From Porticoccaceae bacterium UBA1117 (GTDB lineage: Bacteria > Pseudomonadota > Gammaproteobacteria > Pseudomonadales > Porticoccaceae): a stretch of 5,132 nucleotides of DNA. Every line of letters begins with the position of its first letter. The first letter of the stretch is position 1. Shown piece by piece: positions 1 to 5,132 of this stretch. Under the pieces are notes generated by a model that did no database searches, was not told where the DNA came from, and saw nothing but the letters and a program-made list of their open reading frames with translations. The DNA is taken from positions 8,791 through 13,922 of the forward strand of contig DCBC01000170.1 in the NCBI GenBank assembly GCA_002313335.1, in the 5' to 3' direction. The translations under genes were made by a program, and so were the position numbers.

Positions 1-44
1 ATCAATACTAGTATGGCAGAGGCCGAAATCGATTTAATATTCAT
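1..44 (-). CDS. 5' end of an unidentified gene, probably an exported or membrane protein (partial)
   Basis: Only the first 14 complete codons are visible before the left edge: ATG at 44-42, reading MNIKSISASAILVL. There is a good Shine-Dalgarno match, AAGGA at 56-52 on the minus strand, 7 bases before the ATG, and this spacing is the main support for a real start. The short peptide has one lysine followed by small and hydrophobic residues, which resembles the n-region and start of the h-region of a signal peptide or a first membrane helix. That reading is inference from 14 residues. The gene lies in the same orientation as the peptidase pair but is 208 bases downstream of the M14 gene, with an inverted repeat between, so it is probably a separate transcription unit. 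No function can be assigned. Confidence 0.55.
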   Translation of the reverse strand, partial: MNIKSISASAILVL

Positions 45-112
45 AATAATTTCCTTTTGAAGTATAGGTTAAATTATTCCCATCATTAGTCTAAAAGCTA
101 GCAATGGCCGCC

Positions 113-147
113 TCACGGGTAAAAAATGTATGTTTTTTTACCCGTGA
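113..147. repeat. Perfect 14-bp inverted repeat, possible terminator-like hairpin
   Basis: The left arm TCACGGGTAAAAAA (113-126) is exactly complementary to TTTTTTACCCGTGA (134-147), around a 7-base centre at 127-133. It lies 106 bases past the stop codon of the M14 peptidase gene and 69 bases before the start of the next minus-strand gene, the usual place for a transcript-ending or 3'-protecting hairpin. However, the A/T runs lie next to the loop and the GC-rich part lies at the base of the stem, with no T-run after the stem on either strand. It is therefore not a canonical intrinsic terminator. A protein-binding palindrome or 3'-end stabilising stem is an equally good reading. Confidence 0.6.
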
Positions 148-191
148 AGGAGATAGAGAGTATTCATGTCTATGCATTAAAGCAATGAGTC

Positions 192-223
192 TAGGCGAGA
201 TTAATCAATAGTGGATAGGCGAG
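192..223. repeat. Short direct repeat TAGGCGAG x2
   Basis: TAGGCGAG occurs at 192-199 and again at 216-223, 24 bases start to start. With the next three bases each copy reads TAGGCGAGATT or TAGGCGAGGTT, so 10 of 11 positions match. Two copies this short in non-coding DNA may well be chance; a tandem regulator site is conceivable but not shown. Confidence 0.25.
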
Positions 224-252
224 GTTTGAGTCATATGTAGAACACCTAGCGG

Positions 253-1191
253 TTAGCTGATGCCGTGCTCAGTTAGATATTCCAGTGCTCCACAAACCGC
301 TGCGACTTGCGCTAAAATACAGTTTTCATCATCTACCTTGGGACTATCAGGATAAACCTCGGTGGTGCTAACAAAGGGAGCGCCTGTAAAAGCGGCACAT
401 AGGCCAATATCTCTAATTGGGTAGTTAATGACACCACGTTGCTCTATTTTAGTACCAATAAGACAGTTATTTTCATCACAGGGCGCTATGTGAGTCACCT
501 TTTCAACAGCATCAATGATCGCTTTTTGAAAGGCAGGTTGTGGGTTTGCACTATCAGCGACCCCATAGAATCCATCAGGAATTTCTGAAAACTCTTGCTC
601 TATAGCATCCCGAGCTTCAAGGGCCGGCCGGAATACCGAGTTGTCAGTGTCAGTGGTTTCATGCAGATCAATGTGGCATAAAATTGATAAATCAAAATCG
701 GCTATGTACGTCATTAGATAGTGGCATTCTTCAACCTCCGTACCTTTATTAAAAGATCTATTAGGATCAGTTGCGTCGGCTGTCCAGCGATTAATTGTTT
801 CATAACCCCAAGGGCTCAGGCAGGGCGCGACAATAAAGTTAAATCTATCGGCATACGTTACCATGGTGCTTTCAACGAATCTAAGAGCACCCTGGACGCC
901 GCTAGTTTCGTAGCCATGTACACCACCTGTCACCAATATGTTTGGCTTGTCAGCTTGCCAATGCTTGGTTTTGATTGCCCAAAGGGTGTAATTGTTGGGG
1001 TCGCGTGATAGGGCACCATACTGTTCAATCGTTAGTTGCTCTGGAAAAGACTGTTTAAGCAATTCTATTTTAGCAACCACCTGTTCTTGGTAGGAGCGTT
1101 TGATAGTTTGCTGATCTAACCACATCTTTTTTTCTTCTAAGCCCCACGGAATGCCGGGAGTGCCTATTATATTGCCTTGTACAAATATCAT
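253..1191 (-). CDS. M14 family zinc metallocarboxypeptidase (REP34-like)
   Basis: This 312-residue protein has the M14 zinc site. HGYE at residues 92-95 supplies a His and a Glu ligand, and HIDLHE at 173-178 supplies the later His, most likely H177. A substrate-binding motif DPNRSF is at 142-147 (the Asn-Arg pair of M14 enzymes), and TTEVYPDS at 276-283 probably carries the general-base glutamate E278. From memory, the SPWGYE and DLHETTDTD stretches resemble the REP34-like subgroup, whose Francisella member is reported to act on basic C-terminal residues. The substrate here is unknown, and a deacylase of the related aspartoacylase type is an alternative. There is no signal peptide and there are eight cysteines, so a cytosolic location is likely. 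The gene starts 14 bases after the isoaspartyl peptidase stop, implying co-transcription. The ATG at 1191 has a poor Shine-Dalgarno; M23 (1125) is preceded by AGAAG, but residues 10-17 (GTPGIPWG) look like conserved family sequence and favour the longer start. Confidence 0.85.
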   Translation of the reverse strand: MIFVQGNIIGTPGIPWGLEEKKMWLDQQTIKRSYQEQVVAKIELLKQSFPEQLTIEQYGALSRDPNNYTLWAIKTKHWQADKPNILVTGGVHGYETSGVQGALRFVESTMVTYADRFNFIVAPCLSPWGYETINRWTADATDPNRSFNKGTEVEECHYLMTYIADFDLSILCHIDLHETTDTDNSVFRPALEARDAIEQEFSEIPDGFYGVADSANPQPAFQKAIIDAVEKVTHIAPCDENNCLIGTKIEQRGVINYPIRDIGLCAAFTGAPFVSTTEVYPDSPKVDDENCILAQVAAVCGALEYLTEHGIS

Positions 1192-1205
1192 AATTTATCG
1201 CTCTG

Positions 1206-2276
1206 TTAATCCTGCTTAAAAATTTGTATAACTAAGTCGCCATACTTGCTAATGGACGCCCGATACATCCCTAACGAGTTGAATGAGAAAGCAACGTTAG
1301 CGTCCTTGTCAACACCGATTACACCACCAGACGCACCCATCTGGACTAATTTTTCCTGTACTACTTCGTCTTGCGCTCGCTGCAATGAAATACCCTTGTA
1401 AGACATACGCGCACATATATCATGAGCGACTGCAGCCCGAATAAAGTATTCACCATGGCCCGTCGCTGAAATTCCACATGATTCGTTATCAGCATAGGTT
1501 CCTGCGCCAATAATAGGTGCGTCTCCAACCCGACCAAATCGCTTATTAGTCATCCCGCCAGTAGAGGTGCCTGCGGCGATGTCACCGTGTTGATCAATGG
1601 CCACCGCGCCAACAGTTCCGAGCTTTTTCTCGTCAAACTGGTATTTTAACAACACAGGATTGGACGGCTCCGGCAACTTTGTTATGGACTGTTCTTGGGC
1701 AATAATACGTTCAAGCTGGAGACGTCGGCGTTCGGTTTTAAACGTATCATTAGAAACCAACTCGAAGCCCTGCTGTTGTGCAAATATCTCTGCACCTGCA
1801 CCAACTAGCATTACATGGGGTGAATGATCTAGCACGGCATTAGCGAGCGCAATAGGACTTTTAATGCGCGTTAATGCCGCAACAGCACCGGCTTCCAGTG
1901 TACGTCCCTCCATAATAGACGCATCTAACTCAATGTTGCCTTCATGATTAAACACAGCACCTTGGCCAGCGTTAAATAGCGGAGATTCCTCCATTAGGGT
2001 AATCGAAGCAATAATGGCATCGCGACTGGAGCCTCCCTCGGTGAGAATTTTGTGACCTGATACGATAGCTTTATTCAATATGGCGCGATATTCAGCTTCA
2101 ATTTCTGGACTCATCAGTTCGCGTCTAATCGTGCCAGCACCACCGTGAAGAACAATAGCCACTGGATTTTTGTCCGCAGCAAAACACTGTGATGTGACAC
2201 TAAGAACGCCGCCAAAAATAAGTATGGTGAGTACTTGTCTAAGTGCCGATAAAGATAATTTTACTGAGATAGCCAT
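1206..2276 (-). CDS. iaaA: Secreted isoaspartyl peptidase / plant-type L-asparaginase (Ntn hydrolase, family T2)
   Basis: This 356-residue precursor would hydrolyse beta-aspartyl dipeptides and L-asparagine after self-cleavage into alpha and beta chains. Residues 1-33 form a Sec signal peptide: K6 and R13, a hydrophobic core at about 15-27, and CFA before A34, so the enzyme is probably periplasmic. The expected Ntn landmarks follow in order: HGGAGT (44-49), FNAGQGAVF (101-109), ELDASIM (116-122), then GTVGAV with the cleavage Gly220-Thr221 that makes Thr221 the nucleophile. TSTGG (237-241), R249 and D252 in GRVGD, and T272-G273 in ATGHGE follow. Their spacing from Thr221 (18, 28, 31 and 51 residues) matches what I recall for E. 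coli IaaA. Length is normal for the family plus its leader, and nothing is missing. I chose the ATG at 2276 because TGAGGT lies 9 bases upstream; the in-frame TTG at 2300 and ATG at 2291 lack a site and give an awkward leader. It is the first gene of a probable operon with the M14 peptidase. Confidence 0.93.
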   Translation of the reverse strand: MAISVKLSLSALRQVLTILIFGGVLSVTSQCFAADKNPVAIVLHGGAGTIRRELMSPEIEAEYRAILNKAIVSGHKILTEGGSSRDAIIASITLMEESPLFNAGQGAVFNHEGNIELDASIMEGRTLEAGAVAALTRIKSPIALANAVLDHSPHVMLVGAGAEIFAQQQGFELVSNDTFKTERRRLQLERIIAQEQSITKLPEPSNPVLLKYQFDEKKLGTVGAVAIDQHGDIAAGTSTGGMTNKRFGRVGDAPIIGAGTYADNESCGISATGHGEYFIRAAVAHDICARMSYKGISLQRAQDEVVQEKLVQMGASGGVIGVDKDANVAFSFNSLGMYRASISKYGDLVIQIFKQD

Positions 2277-2284
2277 AACATTTG

Positions 2285-2290
2285 ACCTCA
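2285..2290 (-). promoter_or_regulatory. Ribosome binding site deciding the isoaspartyl peptidase start
   Basis: TGAGGT reads on the minus strand from 2290 to 2285, with 9 bases between its GG and the ATG at 2276. The alternative starts at 2291 (ATG) and 2300 (TTG) have no purine-rich site in front of them, and the ATG at 2291 overlaps this one. It therefore supports the 356-residue protein over the 361- and 364-residue versions. Confidence 0.6.
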
Positions 2291-2300
2291 TTTTTGGCAA

Positions 2301-2309
2301 ATCATAACA
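2301..2309 (-). promoter_or_regulatory. Candidate extended -10 promoter for the isoaspartyl peptidase/M14 operon
   Basis: On the minus strand TGTTATGAT (2309-2301) fits the extended -10 pattern TGnTATAAT, with one mismatch in the hexamer. I see no good -35 at 16-18 bases upstream, which extended -10 promoters can tolerate. Transcription would begin near 2294, giving a leader of about 18 bases that contains the TGAGGT ribosome-binding site. The TTG at 2300 would lie outside this transcript. This is a prediction from sequence alone. Confidence 0.4.
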
Positions 2310-2393
2310 TCAACTTTGTCGTGAAGCCTTTTTGATTTATCGCCCATAAAAGCCGTGTCATATTCTAAGAGGGCGCCTTAATCGGATACCCTC

Positions 2394-2421
2394 ATGACTA
2401 GTTTTGATCCAGCCATATATT
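2394..2421 (+). promoter_or_regulatory. Weak candidate promoter for the NhaC-family transporter
   Basis: ATGACT (2394-2399; four of six -35 consensus bases) and TATATT (2416-2421; five of six -10 bases) are separated by 16 bases. If used, transcription would start near 2428 and leave an untranslated leader of about 195 bases. Such AT-rich matches arise often by chance, so confidence is low. Confidence 0.22.
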
Positions 2422-2583
2422 GAGTAGTTTAGTATGGAGTAATAGAAATAGCACCTGTATCAAATGGGCTTTGCTATAGCTGCAACGTTCGACTGCTTTT
2501 AGCTAAGCCTTTGGGGAAAATTGTCGCAACACATTAGGTATATGGATCGTACATAACCTCCTACACCAATCCGGCACCTAAGA

Positions 2584-2592
2584 TGTTATTCT
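2584..2592 (+). promoter_or_regulatory. Alternative extended -10-like element close to the transporter gene
   Basis: TGTTATTCT has the TGn extension followed by a hexamer matching four of six -10 bases, with no recognisable -35 at the usual distance. A start near 2599 would give a leader of about 24 bases. It competes with the candidate at 2394-2421, and neither is strong. Confidence 0.18.
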
Positions 2593-2622
2593 TTCACCCG
2601 CACCTTTAATTATGAGTATTTT

Positions 2623-4113
2623 ATGCCTGAAATCGGTTTGTTATCCCTCGCTCCTGTCATCATTACATTAGTCTTGTCTGTGTGGTCTCGCAATGTCGTG
2701 TTAGGTTTGTTTGTGGGAGTGTTCTCGGGAGTACTTCTGCTCAACGGGCCCAATGTATTCACCGGTATGAGCATTATGGTCGAACAGTATTTAGTGGGCC
2801 AAGCCTCGAAAAGTTCCAATGTGGGTATTTTGTTGTTAATGATTTTTGTGGCGGGACTGGTTGGCCTCATGGAGAAGTCCGGTGGCGCAGCAGCGTTTGC
2901 AGGCATGATGACCAAATTCATTACTAATAAAGTCAAGGCGCAAACAGCTGCGTGGTCAAGTGGTTGCCTACTGTTTTTTACTGATTCTGGTACACCGCTT
3001 ATTGTTGGCCCCTTGTTTCGACCAATTATTGATGGCTTAACAATAAGTCGCGCTAAGTTAGCCTGGATTATCGATTCAACTGCATCACCCGTAGCCGTTT
3101 TGATTCCCTTTATTGGCTGGGGACTCTACTCTCAAGGTTTAATAGCACAAGAATATAAAGATCTAGGAATTGAGGAGGGTGCATTTATGGCCTATATCAA
3201 AGCAGTACCTTTTCAGTTTTACTCGATCCTAGCGGTGGCTATGGTCCCTATCGTGGTAGTGGCAAAAGCAGATTTCGGACCAATGCGCAAAGCAGAGGAG
3301 GACTGCGCTCAAGGTATTGTGATGGAAAGTAGTCAAGATCTAGCCGCTGAGGTAGTCAATAAGAATAATCTACAAAAAGCTAAACCGATTATGGTCTGGT
3401 TGCCCCTTGGGTGCATGTTGGTAATTATGTTTTCTCTATTGGTACCACAGGGATTCCCCATGGATATGGCTAACATGCCGTCCAATGCCTTCAGAGCATC
3501 TTTGTCCACTGGGTATATCTGTGCTGCGGGGGTATTAATGTTACTCATGCGTCACTACGGCGTGCGCTCGCTGAGCGGAGGATTTTCATTATATTTAGAG
3601 AGTATGAGCAAGGTGGTGAGCGTACTTATTATTCTTGTTCTAGCATGGTCGCTAGGGGCTATAGGCAAAGATCTGGGTGCACCGGCTTATATCTCTGCGT
3701 TAATAGATGGTCGCTTACCTGCGTATTTAATTCCCGCTGTTGTTTTTTTAGTTGGCGCTATTATCTCATTTTCAACGGGCTCATCCTGGGGAACCTATGC
3801 CATTTTAATTCCTTTGACTATTCCCATCGCACATCAGTTTGATGCGCCGATGTATGTTGCCATTGGTGCTGTTTTGTCCGGTGGACTATTTGGGGATCAT
3901 TGCTCGCCTATCTCAGACACAACAATTCTGTCAGCCACCGGAGCGGGTTGCTCACAGATTGATCATGTTAAAACTCAAATCCCCTACGCTATGTTTAATG
4001 GTAGTTGTAGTCTAATTTCTTACATAGTGGCTGGGGTTACCGGCAGTATTTGGGCATTGGGATTGGGAATGCTGTTAATGGTTGTCGGCTTGTTTGTTTT
4101 AAAAAAATGGTAG
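2623..4113 (+). CDS. NhaC-family (Na+/H+ antiporter superfamily) inner-membrane transporter
   Basis: This 496-residue protein is hydrophobic throughout, with roughly a dozen membrane-spanning stretches (for example about 5-42, 66-84, 148-170, 195-214, 255-275, 328-347, 366-384 and 457-493). One polar loop of about 40 residues lies at 215-254. Family signatures are FTDSGTPLIVGP (119-130), WIIDSTASPVAVLIPF (148-163), STGSSWGTYAI (384-394) and GGLFGDHCSPISDTT (420-434). The charged or polar in-membrane residues D121, D151, D425, H426 and D432 are candidates for ion or substrate binding. The family includes Na+/H+ and malate/lactate antiporters, and members predicted to carry lysine, tyrosine or methionine, so the substrate cannot be read off. 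Neighbouring peptide- and amine-degrading enzymes favour an amino acid or carboxylate. The ATG at 2623 has only a weak GAG (2614-2616) as ribosome-binding site; I see no in-frame start just upstream. The gene is divergent from the peptidase operon and convergent with the oxidoreductase. Confidence 0.9.
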   Translation: MPEIGLLSLAPVIITLVLSVWSRNVVLGLFVGVFSGVLLLNGPNVFTGMSIMVEQYLVGQASKSSNVGILLLMIFVAGLVGLMEKSGGAAAFAGMMTKFITNKVKAQTAAWSSGCLLFFTDSGTPLIVGPLFRPIIDGLTISRAKLAWIIDSTASPVAVLIPFIGWGLYSQGLIAQEYKDLGIEEGAFMAYIKAVPFQFYSILAVAMVPIVVVAKADFGPMRKAEEDCAQGIVMESSQDLAAEVVNKNNLQKAKPIMVWLPLGCMLVIMFSLLVPQGFPMDMANMPSNAFRASLSTGYICAAGVLMLLMRHYGVRSLSGGFSLYLESMSKVVSVLIILVLAWSLGAIGKDLGAPAYISALIDGRLPAYLIPAVVFLVGAIISFSTGSSWGTYAILIPLTIPIAHQFDAPMYVAIGAVLSGGLFGDHCSPISDTTILSATGAGCSQIDHVKTQIPYAMFNGSCSLISYIVAGVTGSIWALGLGMLLMVVGLFVLKKW

Positions 4114-4150
4114 CCGCTTTTATATAACTCTGCGTAACTAGGCTGCTACC
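4101..4150 (-). terminator. Rho-independent-like terminator of the FAD oxidoreductase gene
   Basis: Read on the minus strand, GGTAGCAGC (4150-4142) can pair with GCGGCTACC (4117-4109) as six base pairs, one A-G mismatch and two more pairs. The loop is about 24 bases. A run of seven T (4107-4101) follows after a single A. The hairpin begins at the oxidoreductase stop codon, and its T-run lies inside the 3' end of the convergent transporter gene. The long loop is atypical. On the plus strand no T-run follows, so it should not terminate the transporter transcript by this mechanism. Confidence 0.45.
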
Positions 4151-5132
4151 GGTCCAATCCAACGCCTCTAAAACGCGCACTAATTTTCAACATGGCACCG
4201 ACATCTAAAAAAGGTCTGGGTGGCAACCAGGTTGCAGCAACTGAGCTAAGACAGTCATTGATTAATCCAGACTGCCCACCGCTGGCATACTCTGCCAATG
4301 TATGTCCGAACGCTGTGCCGCGACTAACCCCTGAGCCATTGTAACCGCCAGCTAGATAGATGTTTTTATGCTGTTGACCAAAAAAGTTTGTACCGTTACC
4401 GCTAATACCTTCAACGCCAGACCACGCGTATTCAAATGGCACGTGAGCAAGCTGCGGGAAGCGTTTTTCAAAACTAGAACGATGAATGGACTGACGAGCC
4501 TTTAATGCCTCGGTGGAGAGTAACCCACCACCACTGTACTCGGCAGTGTTACGCAGACAGATTCGACCATCTTTGGTTAATCTCAGCGTCGCACCACCAC
4601 CATGTAATGAGATAATACCCCAGTTTTTGTGACTGCCAAGACTAGCTAACTCCTGCTCAGTTAAAACGCGGGTGAAGCTTCCTGACAATGTGCTACCAAT
4701 AAGACGTCTGCGCAGAAATCCAAGTTTTGGGGCTTCATAGTTTGTCGCCATGATCAACTTGTCGGTCGTTATCTCACCATTGGATATCTGCAGTCGCAAA
4801 GTATTGCCAGGATTGAGCTTTAAAACTGGACAGTTTTCAACAATCTTCACATTGCTGGGTAAGCCGTCCGCTAACCCACGTACCAATGCCGCAGGTTGAA
4901 CCAATGCACCTTGGCTGACATGAACGCCAGATTGATAGAGCTTGGTTCCAAAACGAGCATGCATCGTTTGCTGGTCAAGACTGCTGTGCTCGACTTCCAT
5001 AGCGTTTAAGTAGGTAATAAAATTCTTTTGCTCATTGACTGATTCTGTATCCGCAGCGCCATGATGAAATCCGCTGTTATCCCACTGGCAGTCAATGGCG
5101 AGAGTGTTGATATTCTGATCTAAAATACCCAG
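4146..5132 (-). CDS. FAD-dependent oxidoreductase, DAO family (DadA / gamma-glutamylputrescine oxidase-like), 5' truncated by window edge
   Basis: The frame is open from the right edge to TAG at 4148-4146, giving 328 visible residues. The ATG at 5000 is internal: it has no ribosome-binding site, and the 44 codons before it read as normal DAO sequence. Full members are about 430 residues, so roughly 100 N-terminal residues, including the GxGxxG dinucleotide-binding fold, lie outside. Visible landmarks (numbered from the edge) are GALVQPAALV at 75-84 (substrate-domain entry), KLIMATNYEAP at 125-135, TLRLTKDGR at 182-190, the C-terminal FAD-contact region GYNGSGVSRGTAFG at 263-276, and the tail WLPPRPFLDVGA at 302-313. 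Such enzymes oxidise amines or amino acids to imines with release of ammonia, H2O2 or electrons to the respiratory chain. The substrate is unknown; gamma-glutamylputrescine, a D-amino acid or a methylated amino acid are all possible. It converges on the transporter, 32 bases stop to stop. Confidence 0.88.
   Translation of the reverse strand: MGILDQNINTLAIDCQWDNSGFHHGAADTESVNEQKNFITYLNAMEVEHSSLDQQTMHARFGTKLYQSGVHVSQGALVQPAALVRGLADGLPSNVKIVENCPVLKLNPGNTLRLQISNGEITTDKLIMATNYEAPKLGFLRRRLIGSTLSGSFTRVLTEQELASLGSHKNWGIISLHGGGATLRLTKDGRICLRNTAEYSGGGLLSTEALKARQSIHRSSFEKRFPQLAHVPFEYAWSGVEGISGNGTNFFGQQHKNIYLAGGYNGSGVSRGTAFGHTLAEYASGGQSGLINDCLSSVAATWLPPRPFLDVGAMLKISARFRGVGLDR

Larger units (their letters stand above)
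45..252. other. Intergenic region between the M14 peptidase gene and the left-edge gene
   Basis: This AT-rich gap contains the ribosome-binding site of the left-edge gene, a perfect inverted repeat at 113-147 and a short direct repeat (TAGGCGAG at 192-199 and 216-223). For the left-edge gene a minus-strand -10-like hexamer AATAAT lies at 78-73, with TTGCTA at 104-99 as a possible -35; the spacer is 20 bases, longer than usual, so this promoter is only a weak suggestion. I see no convincing reading frame or structured RNA here. Confidence 0.5.
2301..2622. other. Divergent intergenic region between the peptidase operon and the transporter gene
   Basis: This gap of over 320 bases separates two divergently transcribed units and must hold both promoters. 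On the minus strand the best candidate is the extended -10 at 2309-2301. On the plus strand there are two weak candidates, one about 200 bases upstream of the transporter and one near 2584-2592. A short imperfect dyad, GAGGG (2369-2373) and CCCTC (2389-2393), abuts the first plus-strand candidate and could be an operator, but five base pairs are little evidence. I see no small reading frame with a ribosome-binding site, no tRNA, and no riboswitch I can recognise. Confidence 0.5.

Noticed and set aside
61..66. TATACT on the minus strand as the -10 of the left-edge gene
   Set aside because: Transcription would begin at about 54, inside the ribosome-binding site, and no suitable -35 lies upstream.
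147..180. AAGGAG followed by ATG TCT ATG CAT TAA on the plus strand, as a leader peptide
   Set aside because: The spacing to the ATG is 13 bases, the peptide would have four residues, and no plus-strand gene follows that it could regulate.
721..1008. Plus-strand open frame of 95 codons inside the M14 peptidase gene
   Set aside because: It lies wholly antisense to a well-supported enzyme gene, has no clear ribosome-binding site, and its translation shows no recognisable domain.
1597..1827. Plus-strand open frame of 76 codons inside the isoaspartyl peptidase gene
   Set aside because: It is antisense to the catalytic region of a conserved enzyme; its composition (runs of Arg, Ser and Cys) is typical of an antisense shadow.
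2174..2191. Lipoprotein signal at Cys31 of the isoaspartyl peptidase
   Set aside because: The residues before the cysteine (VTSQ) do not fit a lipobox, which needs a small residue directly before Cys. Ordinary signal peptidase cleavage after A33 fits better.
2471..2485. TTGC-TATAGCT-GCAA dyad upstream of the transporter as an operator or terminator
   Set aside because: Four-base arms around a partly palindromic centre are expected by chance in a region of this size, and there is no T-run.
2610..2936. Minus-strand open frame of 108 codons overlapping the transporter start
   Set aside because: It is antisense to the first membrane helices of the transporter and has no family resemblance; complements of hydrophobic coding stretches often stay open.
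3333..3842. Small frames on either strand inside the transporter (minus 3333-3548, plus 3645-3842)
   Set aside because: The transporter frame explains this stretch with conserved motifs, and neither alternative has a supported start.
1..5132. CRISPR array, insertion sequence, integrase, attachment site, tRNA or defence system
   Set aside because: No spaced repeats, transposase or integrase motifs, terminal inverted repeats around a gene, or tRNA-like folds were seen. The genes are metabolic and their composition looks uniform.

Overview
The window looks like ordinary chromosomal DNA of a Gram-negative, probably marine, gammaproteobacterium-like bacterium. That is an impression from moderate GC content, a Sec-type signal peptide on one enzyme, compact gene spacing and the protein families; nothing here fixes the species.

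Layout, left to right. Positions 1-44 hold the first 14 codons of a minus-strand gene that runs off the left edge. A 208-base gap (45-252) follows, with a perfect 14-bp inverted repeat. Next come two tightly spaced minus-strand genes that probably form an operon. The upstream one (1206-2276) encodes a secreted plant-type L-asparaginase/isoaspartyl peptidase with every expected catalytic residue. The downstream one (253-1191) encodes an M14 zinc carboxypeptidase-like protein without a signal peptide. A divergent intergenic region of about 346 bases (2277-2622) separates them from a plus-strand NhaC-family multi-spanning transporter (2623-4113). That gene converges, 32 bases stop to stop, on a minus-strand FAD-dependent amine/amino-acid oxidoreductase of the DAO family. 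The oxidoreductase starts beyond the right edge and is visible for 328 codons.

Taken together, the cluster reads as peptide and amino-acid scavenging. The periplasmic enzyme would split beta-aspartyl dipeptides or asparagine, the NhaC-family carrier might move a released amino acid or carboxylate, the M14 enzyme would trim peptides or acyl-amino acids in the cytosol, and the flavoenzyme would deaminate an amine or amino acid. This pathway is inferred from gene order and family membership only; the substrates are not shown by the sequence.

I found no mobile element, CRISPR array, tRNA, rRNA, prophage or clearly new system. The most useful non-coding observations are a terminator-like hairpin whose two arms carry the stop codons of the convergent genes, an extended -10 promoter candidate that fixes the isoaspartyl peptidase start, and the inverted repeat at 113-147, whose A/T runs lie on the loop side rather than outside the stem.
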